Assembly: GCF_000237925.1 (NCBI RefSeq)
Contig: NC_031502.1
Location: forward strand, 1,898,031-1,962,030
From: Schistosoma mansoni
Lineage: Eukaryota; Platyhelminthes; Trematoda; Strigeidida; Schistosomatidae
Direction of reading: 5' to 3'
DNA length: 64,000 nt
This document shows, piece by piece, positions 44,801 through 56,800 of this stretch. How positions within the stretch are numbered: position 1 is the first letter of the stretch; each line of letters opens with the position of its first letter. Made by a program: the position numbers and the translations under genes. The notes beneath the pieces are model-generated. The model worked only from the letters and a program-made list of their open reading frames with translations. It was not told where the DNA came from and searched no databases.

Positions 44801-47800
44801 CATTTTCCTACCAATTGCGCTTCATTTCAGTTCTTTCCTTATCGATCTTCTGCCAAAATACATTCTAGTCTGACCATCATCATATACTATTTATATGGAT
44901 ATAAGTAGACCACACTACAATATATATATATATATAACTAAAATTAGTTAGCCGAGCTCAACATTGTTTCATTCCACAATGTTCTTGTCAGAATAGAAAC
45001 AGTGACTCAGTTTCATTTCATTTTCGCATATTACCCCTCATGGAGGAGTATAGGCCAAGCACCAGGTTTCTCCATCCAAGTCTGTCCTGGGCTATCCTTT
45101 CCAGTTGTTTCCAGTTGCTATTCATCCTCTTCATATCTGCTTCCAATTACTGACATAGTGCGTGCTTTGGTCATCCTATTTTCGTTTTCCCTTCAGGATT
45201 CCAAGTTAACGCTTGCCTAGTGCTGCAGTTTGATGATTTCCGTAATATATGTTCTATCCACTTCCAACGTCTTTTGCAAATTTCCTCCTCAGTTAGAAGC
45301 TGATTCGAGCGACTCTATGGTGACAATCAATCACAAATGAGTTCAACTTTAAAAACCGTAGTTGAAAGAGTTAATTTATTCACAGAAACAATTGGTAGTA
45401 GGAAATCTATTTTATTTTTAATCAGAGTGAGACTAGTATGGTGAATTAACATAAAAATGGTCTTTAAAATGGCTTTTGTGATTAGACCTTTGACAGTTGC
45501 TTTGTCCTAATTCAGCTATCCCCAATATTGTGCACTCAATAATTAGTAAGTAATGATTATACCCAGGAATTACGAATCCTGTGATAACCGACAAAGAAGA
45601 TCATAAGCTCAACTGAATAGCAAAATAGTGCAACTACCACTATTCGCCATAAATAATAACTTTCCCACTTCCAATACATGATAATAATGAAAATTATGCT
45701 TATTTAAAAATTAAATCCAGTTTCAGTAAGTGATATTTTCGATTCTTGTTTTTTTTTCGAGTCTCAAATCTCAAAAATAATTTAGAAAGTATTCATCATA
45801 TCTATTAATTCTAATATACCATAATCCCTGATCTAACACATTTACATGTCTAGCCAGTTTCTTGTGAGCTCATATATATTTCCTATGACTTCTATCAATT
45901 AATTTTATTCATTTCCTACTGAAACATTACAATAAAACAAGTTTTATTCAAACTATAACAATGTTATGTATAATTTTGTCATTTATATCAATGTAATATA
46001 TCATGTTGACTGAATAAGATTTTATTATATTAGTTGAAATCATGAGCCAATTGAAGCTAGACCATCATGGAAAACCTGGAATCACTGGATGGCCGTTTTG
46101 TCTTATTATGGGACTCCTCAACAGTGCGCATCCACGATCCCGCATCGCGAGATTCGAACCCAGGACCTATCAGTCTCGCGCACGACCACTACACCACTAA
46201 ACCGGCCGGCATCCAACTGTGTTAATGTCTAACTTCAACTAATCCACGAAATTAAGCAACCATTCACCGATGTCTTCAGTGAGTTGATGTCTCTCAACAG
46301 ACCTGGTTGACTCCACTGGTTACTACTTCTCACTAGAACTCCAGTAAATACCTCATGTTTTTTTTTTGAAAATGGACATAACAGTGTCCATTAATTTTTT
46401 ATTAAAAATAAATTCATTATTCTGTAAAATTAATGGTTTGCTTGCATATTAAACTTTACTAATCTCAGATTAATCTTTTTTTCTTATTTTTTTTAAAAAA
46501 AATACAAAAACATTTCGAAGATTAACCGAAATAATTTTTGGTACAGTTGTTAATGTGAAATGGGAGTATTTTAAGTTAATTTTTTAGATCTATGCTCGAA
46601 ATTATAGAAGAAAAATGGTTGTAATGTACAATGTAACACTTACTTAATTCTTGTTATTTTCTAATAGTTTTACCAATTTATTTCAATTTTAAAAATGATT
46701 GAGATCATGAATCAACCAATGTTAGACCATGAATGGAAATCTGGAACTACTGGACGGCCATTTCATCCTAGAACGGAGCAGCCACCGCCAGACAATGGAA
46801 GGTGGTCGCGCGATTTCGTAGATTGGTTGAAGTTAGAAATTAAACGTCGTTGGATACCGGTTAAATGGTCTAGAGATTGAGCGTCCGCCCGTGAGACCAT
46901 AGTTTTCGGGTTCGAGTGTTATGCGCTGGATCGTGGGTGCACACTGTCGAGGAGTCACAAACTGGTATGAAATGGCAGTCCAGTGTTTTCAAATCTCATT
47001 AGAAAACTTAACAATTTTCACTACCTCGTACACATGATTAATTACAATTTCAGTAGAAAGTTAATTTGAAATACTTAATTTAATGTCAACACTAAATATT
47101 AACTTACCTTGTTCAATTCTGCATTGAGCTACGCTTTTTGTATGAATATAACTTGTAAATAATTTAAGAAATAATTAATTCTTGTAAATTAGAGTAATAT
47201 ATTTTAAAGGGTAATGCTGTTTTTTATTCCTTGAATGTAGGTTAGTTGTTTTTTGATATATGTTAATAATTCATTTTTCAATTGCATAGGATTATCACAA
47301 TGTGTAACAGCCGTAGACATTACCATTTAGGTAATCGGAATGCAAATTCAAACACAACTTTCCTCAACTATTCAGAACTGAATATAATTCGGTTAATACC
47401 TTTATTATTGACTATTATTCAGGTTAATTTAAGTTAAACACTGGATTAGCAAACACTGCACAATTTGATGTGACCGGCTTGCGTTGTTTACCGAGAAAAC
47501 AAGTGATTATTCTAATCATTTTTTAAATAAATATTTCTTTATTCATGTGGATCATTGTCAATTCTTAATTGAAAGTTATTCATACATGAAATAAATTTTC
47601 ACAAACATTTAACATAGATTATTTTTTGTATTCATTCTATCCAATTTTATAACTTATATGAATATTCGTCAAGATTAGAACGAATAACTTTGACTAAAAT
47701 TGGGCGCCGAGTATAGAGAAGTTTATACATGTGAAAATTATATTTGGAACAATCTCAGCGATTGAAGTTTAAATAATTTTAACGTTTCGTCCAGCTAACT

Positions 47801-50800
47801 TGTCTGGACTTCTTCAGGGTAATAATCAAAATCAAAATCACCAGAGAAATATGTAGTGTTTTTTAACGAACATATCAAAATCTATACTACGTTAATCCAA
47901 TCATATTTAAATACTTAATTTAGTAAATAGGATAATATAAGTCAGTTAACTGATAATCATGGATCGTGGATGTGCACTGCTGAGGATTCTCACAATAAGA
48001 CGAAACGGCCATCTAATGCTTCCAGGTTCTCCATGGTAGCCTAGCTTCAATTGACTCATGATCTCAAGTATATAAAATTTCATAACTGTTCAAAATAAAA
48101 TTTAAAAATAACTTGCCTACTTATTTATTTAAACAAAACTTACAAATTGTAATAATAATAAAATTTATAATTTATAGAATATTTGTGTCATCTATATTAC
48201 ATAACTGAAACTACACATAAACACAAATATATTCATATTCATTATGTACTTAGATTATGAGTAAAAATAGGAGAACTCTTCTGTAATTTACATAGCTGAA
48301 AGCATGAGTCAATTGAAGCTAGACTACCAAGGAAAACCTGGAAGCAATGGACGGCCGTCCCGTCCTATTGCGTTACCTCTCAACAGTGCACATCCACGAC
48401 ATCACCTCGCGAGACTCGAAACCAAGACCTACCAGTCTCGTGCCAGAGCACTTAACCGATAGACCACATCTAACTTTTACTATTTGCTAATGTTATTCTA
48501 ATATTAACCTATCCAACAGTAAATTAATGATTACCATTGTTACAACATGTTTTGAAACATATTCAATCGTTAAGCTATTGAAATGTCTTATATGAACGTT
48601 TTCTTTTTAAAAAAAAAATAAGGGGAAGAAAATATAATTCTAATATGTTGGGAAATCTTCAACAGGATTTATCGTGTAAACTATGATTTCTTCAAACAAA
48701 CAAAAAATGAAGGAAGGAAAGAAAGAAAATTAAATCAACGGTACATTTACTAATATACATAAATAGATGAAAATGTTTACGACTAGAAGAGAGTGTAGTA
48801 TATTAAAATAAATAATAAATGAAAATAATGTAATGTGTTTCTAGGTCAAGGTTATTAGTAGTACTTCATTGTGCACCTTTCATATTTGACATTTATTCAA
48901 TCTAACAACAATATAGGCAGATATATATACATATATAATGGATTAACTTTCATATTGTAAAATGTTTCTCTTCTTATAGTACATAAGATGTAAATTAAAA
49001 GCAGAATACAATTTATGGTTTATTCAATGTTTCAGTTTACTTGGTGTTTCTTTTTACATTTACTGTAAATCATTATTTCATTTTTGTATTTTTATTTTTT
49101 AAAAATATTCAATCTTTTTCTCTATCACAAGGGGATTTTGTGGAGATTTTAGTAATTTTTTTATATAGTTAAGATCATGAGTCAATTGAAGCTAGACCAT
49201 CATGGAAAACCTGGAAGCATTGGACGGCCGTTTCGTTCCATTGTGGGACTCCTCAGCATTGCGCATCCACGATCCCGTCTTGTGGGATGAATGTTTTTAT
49301 GTTCTTATTAATTCACTTCATTTGGATTATTAGTTTGTTAAGCGAACATTTGGTTTTTAGAATAAAAAACAAATGTTTAGAGAGAACCAATAGGGTAAAA
49401 TAATAGTTTCACAGTTGAATTCACGAGTTGATCTAAGCTGAACCACTATTGGAAACCTGAAATGAGTGAACAGCCGTTTAGTCCTAGTATGGGACTATTC
49501 AGCAATGTTGATCCATGGTCCCACATGTGAGACTAAAATCCAGGACGTTCAGTCTCACTGAGCCGGCATCCAACAGTGTCAATATCTAACTTCAATGACC
49601 AATGATTTTGCGCAACCGTTCATCCATTGTTTGAGGTGGATAACTGTTTCATACTCTACACAAATTGAAATCCACTGATCACAGCTTCTCAATAGAACTC
49701 TAGGAACTCCATCTTAAAGCTAGTCATTAGGAAAGACATGATTAATATCAGTATGAGAATTTCTGGAGATTGTAGTATTTTTACAGTTGAATTAATGAGT
49801 TGATCTAATATTTATTGAATATAAATTTTTGGTAAATAAAATGCACATTAACCATTCCATGAGGAATGCTTATAATGAAATGAATAATATCCACTTTGTA
49901 ATATTTTTAGTGTTTCCATTAATTATTGTCTATTTTGAAGTAGAATAAGGTGACATATATATTATAGCTGTATTCATTACAAAGTCATATAGGAATAGAT
50001 ATTGTTGAACAGTAAAATCAATAGACAATATAAGAAAATAAAAGATTTTTGTGCAATAAATGACTGTTATACTGATATATATAGTGTATCATTTCATACG
50101 TTTGAATTGTTTTTTGGTAGGATATTGATATAAAGTTGACAGAGTGATAAGTCTTGTTGATTGAACGCTATACTCGGATTCTAATCTAGTCTTGTACCCC
50201 CAAGCTAGATCTACACAGCGACTTGAACACAAGAGAAAAAGCACAAAATATACGAGAAGAACTGTATTCCAAAGGTTCATTTATGTACAGAAAATATAGG
50301 GTTTTTATAGTATTTTAGAAGTTCTTGGGTTTTCCTGAAAATTCTAAAATACTACTAAACATAGTAGTAGTGTAGTAATCAGCCAATCAGAACCTCTATA
50401 TGTGACTTTTCATTTTCTCAATATTTCTAGCAAGACGTCTAATGAAACGCTGATTGGATAAAATGCTTCTTAGTGTTTCCTGAGCTTGTCATGTCTATTG
50501 CGGGAAATTCGCAGGATCATCCTAACACAGGGCAAGTGAACATGGGATTTTTATATCATAAAAAAATGAATATAATCATGAGAAATTTAGTTTATTCCAA
50601 TAATATTATGTGTAAAAGTGTGAGTGCAAAAAGAGACATATTGATAGAGGATACTTGATAAAATAAAGATATCTATATCGGTTAAGTGCTCTTGCGCGAG
50701 ACTGGTAGATCCTGGGTTCGAATCTCGCGAGTGCAGGAACGTGGATACGCACTGCTGAAAAGTTTCATAATAGGACGAAACGGCCATCCAGTGATTCCAG

Positions 50801-53800
50801 GTTTTCCATGGTGGTCCAGTTTCAACTGACTCATGATCTCAACTATGAAAATATCTATATATACATGATAAATATCATTTTTTTCTCTTTTTAAAGATAA
50901 CTATTATTATTGTAGGTTACTGAATCCTTATTGTTTCTTTTCCTATTTATTTCTATTTTTTTAAAAATGGAAAATAAATCGGTATTTTTTTCAGTCACGA
51001 GCTTTTTCAAATCCCCTTTATCAATGTATATTATTCATAATAATAATAATAATAATGATAATGATTGTCATAAATTTCGATCTGTTTTTTAAAAAAAAAT
51101 AATTTCATTTCTATATTGTTTTTTTTTATAGGAAGTGGTGTATCTAAGGAAGATACAAAATTAGCTAAAAATGATAAAAATGCTATTGATTTTGTATTCG
51201 ACTATTGTAAATTATGGTGTAAAACATGTAAAGATTTAGTATTAACTTTAGAAAAACGTGCAACTGCTGGTAAGTGATAATGAATAAAATAATTTCTGAT
51301 TCATAATGTTTAATGATTAATTATTTTTTTTAATGGTATTACATTTTATATTACTTATAAACTTTATGCATCTCTGTTTTTATTATCATATAGTTTTGAT
51401 ATAACATGTAAGTGAGTGCGTGCCCTGTTTAGTATATGAAGTGATGATTCCCACCAATAGGAGAGCAGTGATTTATCGATCGTCCAATGATACACAATAG
51501 CCGTATGAACAGTCTTGAGTACTTGTCAGTCCTGCTATCCGCCTAGCCTAGCCAGTTAAGTCCAGAAAACCAATAACAGCCTCTGTAATATGAGTCATTA
51601 TCCTCAAACATACTGGGTTTATATACCAATCAAACAGACCAAATCGTACCATAAAATAGAAAATAACATTTGTACAAGATTTAGCCAAAAGTGGCTGTGA
51701 ATAGGGGGAATAGTAATCAATAGACTTGGGATAACTCAAGAATGGTAAATCGTACAGTAATAGTCTATAGGTCAAAATAAAGCTCATAATAAAAGGGACA
51801 CGAATATGAATAGTTTAGTTACTTAACAACTATACAATAAGAAATATACATATCATATTTGTTCATAAATACTTCTCGAAGTTACCATTAACATATCTCC
51901 ACTAGATATAACACCTCCCCTTTTTTGAGAGATCCGGAGTTGATATACGGATGTTAAATTTCTCGAATTCAAGTTTACAGTCTCTATTATATTAATCCAA
52001 ATTATAAGAATTTCAGTCCTATAGATATTTATTTATGGCCTAAATAACTCAGTGGTAGCATATTTGATTGGGATACTGGGTGATGTATGCTTCATAATCA
52101 TAGGAAAATCAATGTTTATTCATAATCACATTCTGATTACAAGTGCTAACCATCACAGGGTGTTCATTGAATTTTTATAGTTGCAATCAAAATCAACACA
52201 TAATGAATGATATACTATGTCACTTCTTTTAATAGTACCTACGAAATTATATCAGTAATATCGGCTTAAGAAATATGATATTAGTTGGTACTCAATTATC
52301 AATCATCATTATGTACTTTCTTTTGGTATTTAGAATAATTAAAGTTTTCATAAAGAACAAATCCTTTGAAGATACTATATATATATATCACAAAACAAGG
52401 TGTCATTTTAGCAATATTTCTAAAATTAAGACCCGAAGGCAATAGTTGTATACAACGGAATATAACACCTAATTCAAAAATGACACTTTGTAGTTAGATT
52501 TTTTCTGTGCATCTGTTTTAAACTTTATTTCTTTGACTAGGTGCTTAAGATTTGAATATAGTTAAGTACCATTGAAATAATGTTAATAAAGTGGTGAGAC
52601 TGTGAGTTATGGTTAAAGCAATCGGATTTAAGATATCAGGTCATTTATTTGGCTAAATAGAATTTCGGCATTATAGCTGATGTCTTTCCGTGATGAAAAC
52701 GCTAACTATCAACCGCAAAAATTAATCTTAATTCCCCACACCGGTTTATAACCTTCATCTAGCTGTAGTATGCAGATAAACATTCTCAAGGTCATTTTGG
52801 CGTCGCTCACAGATTGTCCAAAAATTACAGTCTCACCAAGCCTGTTTATTGACGAACTTCTCAATGTAAAAAAAAAGTTATTCTGTTTAGCACACTAGAT
52901 GGGATTAGATTGCCGTTTATTGATTAGGGACTATTAAACTCAATCTACTAGTTGAATGAAGTCTATATTGCTTTCATTAAATTGATTTTTGATATCTAAG
53001 AAAGTATACATTATTTAAATGATCATGAATAAACATGATCAGATTAACATATAGATAAAATTAATGCTTTATTATGATCTACATAAACTTCAAGAGGCTT
53101 AGTTATTTCTGCTGACGCTTATGTAAGAATGTATGTTACAAAATTGATTAGCCTTTCTCTATTGCACTCTTGAATGAAATTCATCAGTTTTCGTGTGTCT
53201 TCTGTATGTTTTCTAAATGTGAAACTGACCCTTTATAAAAAATTATAAAATTAAACTCTCCTATCTTATAAGATAGTTCATCAGTGGTTGTGTGATGATA
53301 TATCTCCTTGAATTAAACTATCCTATACACAGCAACTCGGGATGAAATACATCTGAGTTGGATCATGTTGACATGATAATTGACCTTACAAAAGTAAATA
53401 AAGTATTCAGTCTATTAAATATTAATAGTCCTTCACATCAATTCTGACATTAAAGAATGACTTGTAAGTAGAAAATTAAAAGAGATATTTTATATTATTA
53501 TTTGATTAATTTAAACAATTTAACAAGTTGCCTACATATCTACTCACAATTAAAGTATTAAGTTAATTAGAATTGGTTATATATTACAAAATCTCCTATA
53601 CTGTACTAATTATTATTAATAGTTGAATTCATCAGTCAATCTAATCTATATCACCATTGGAAACATGAAAGCTCTGGACTTACGTTTTGTCTTAGTATGG
53701 GACTCCTCAGAAGTGCGCATTCACGATATGATTCAAAAGCTTATATTATTAGCTACCTATAGAATAAGAAATTAGTGATTATTTATTATATTAAGAATTA

Positions 53801-56800
53801 TCATGTTCAGTGAAAACTTTGATTTTTATAAAATTTTAATTAGTTCAAAAACTTGTAAAGTTATTCAATGAATAAAACGGATTACCGCAAATATCGTTTG
53901 AATGTTTCTCGTTTCTATCTACTTGTTTTTGTAAATTACTAATCACTATTTTACACTTTTTTTATGTTTTCTAACCAAAAAAAAACATTTTTCAATCTGT
54001 GGATTTCATTGGAAACCAAAAAACAAAACAAATACGGTGATCATGATAATACAGAAAATGAAAGTACACGTATTATTATGAAACAATTTCAATTATTGGA
54101 ATCAAATACAATTAATCAGGTTAGTTGTTAATAATGCTAATTTTATATTGAAAAATTATTAAAAAAAAGAAAAACGAAAAAATAAACGAAATATTAACTA
54201 TTCATTTTCATTAACATTTATATATAAAGTAATTTTATTTCCATGTTAATTATGAACAGAAATTTATTATCAGAAGGGGTTAGAGTTAGACATAAACACC
54301 ATCGGATACCGGCTCAATGGTCTATCGGTTAAGTGCTCTAGCACCAGACTGATAGGTCCTGGGTTCGAATCTCGTGAGGCGAGGTCGTGAATGCGCACTG
54401 CTGAGGAGTCTCAAAGTAGGACGAAACGGCCTTAAGGCAGTGCTTCCAGGTTTTCCTTGGTGGTCTAGCTTCAATTGACTTTTGGTTTCAACTAAGAAAT
54501 TTATTAGCATATAATCATCTTCACTGCTAAATTTTTGATGTAAAGAATAGGGTAGTTAGTTTCACTCGAAAGATCAGAATAGTTTACTATAAGATATATT
54601 TCTGGATGTTATTATGTTTAAAAAATATTTTAAGTCATATAAAATTGATATTATGATTTGTTACATCCTAGATCTGTCTACTCACTTTCGTGCCGAGGAT
54701 AACTTATCTAATGTTGATTAAGACCTTGACGCGATGGACTGACTGGATTAACCTTGAGGCTAGTATGTGTGAGTTCGAAGTGAGGGTAGAGAGAAGAAAA
54801 CTATTCTATCCCTGATTGGTTGACAAGTATGCGCGAGAGAGAAGATAAGACAACTAGAACACTACTCGCTGTATTCCAAATTCCGATCTGGTACCCGATT
54901 TCAGATTAGTGTAAAAAAAATACATGAATAAATAGATGACTAACCTGATCACAACGTGCAATAATTAGGAAAACACAATTATGGCCAAAACTGGGGGATT
55001 AGAGTAGAAATAGAGCACAAAAGGTCACGTCTAAATTACAATAGCTTTAGAACAGAAAAGGCTATGACAGTGAATCCTACATCGAACGAAAGCTTATGAT
55101 CTGTAGAATAGAAAAGGGGCAGAAGTAAATGTTACTGTTATACAAGCTTTGAATTAAATGAAATAACGTCCTCAACAATAGCTTCCGTAGTTTGTTAAGG
55201 CTTCTTGTTTCGCTGTTCATATCATAATTGAATGAATAGACTGAAATAAATATGAAATATTGAAAATCATTTCATTAGTCTAGTAATAGATTTGTTGTTG
55301 TAAACTCTGAAATTCATGTGTTTCTATCTTTTAATAGATTTATGAGTACATACTGTTGAAAATTCAGTATTGTTTTTCTACGTATCTTCAAAGGTTGTTT
55401 AAGTGAAATCAATTCTTAGTGTAAACTATGTTTGAAAATTTAATCTAACTCGAATTTACTAGTGGCAAATTTTTCTTCTCAATATTTCTTGATAATTTTA
55501 GTTACTCTTTATGAATACTGATAAAAAGATGTGTACAACTTGTTTGAGACATATTGCATGTTTGAGACTAATCATTTTGTTAAAACAAGTAAAGTAACTT
55601 ACATCCTAAATAATGTACAGTAAAGGAACTTACTCAGAATACTGAGAAATCGACACCTATGAATGAAAACTAAACGATCAAATAAATATGAGATAACATT
55701 ATACGCGAAACGTATGGTCTATACAACAGTTCAACAATTGAAAACTGTCAGGAAAAAGGCTTCAAAGATCTGTTAAGTGTGTAAGCAATAATTCAAATTT
55801 CATTCTCTCTACTTTGTAGAACGAATTAGACTAAATATCGCAATGTATATGTGTTTGTATACCATAAAGCAATTGTCAGCTCAACTAAGTCATAATTTGC
55901 TTTCTAATATATTAGACTAAACAGAATAAATAATCAGTCAGTTATAGCATATTTATTAATGTTTGGTATTGAACTAATAATAGAAATTACTTGGATAGTT
56001 CACATATCAGTTAATCATATAAAAGGAACTTATCAGTACGCCATAATACATTTATAGATGAAAATAATTGACATTGGTGATTGTTGTTTCATTGGAACAC
56101 ATTGAAAAGCAGACATATCGTGGGTTTTATCAATGTTTTCAATAATTTGTCCCAGTGATGATGAATGATTGACAAAATTTTGATGAAATGTTGTTTACTG
56201 ATAAAGACATTATGGAGTGATATATAGTTAGATTAACATTCGAATTTGTTAAGGTGCCTATAGATGGGTGACCAATTGTCTTTTACATAAATTGAAAAGT
56301 TATTTATTGTTTAGTTCTATAGTTTATTGTTAGTTTAACACTTTATGAGCAATCATTATTCCAGGTAGAAGTGAACTCATCATCTTCATGTCTCACAGAT
56401 AGCTTCATAGTATTAGGTTCCAAGTTTGGAATTCAACTGTATATGTTGTCAAATTCAAATAAGGACTGATAATATTATAAACCAATTCATCTTCTAAATA
56501 CTGAAATTTTTGATTGTAATAGTAAGCATGATTCGATTCTGTCATATTAAAGTGAAGTTTAATTATTCCATATAACAATGAAATCGATGGCAGTTGAATG
56601 AGTTCTTACTTATAACAGCCAGTGGAGTTAACTTATTAAAACATTCATATGGATTTTTACTTCGGAAGATTGTAGTCACCAGCTAGTCAACTGAAAAATG
56701 CTAAAAATCAATGCAACTGATGCATACAAGTTTGAATTTACGAATTTAGATTCAGAGATCAAATGATACATTGATTACTCAAAACTTAAAACTTCTTGGC

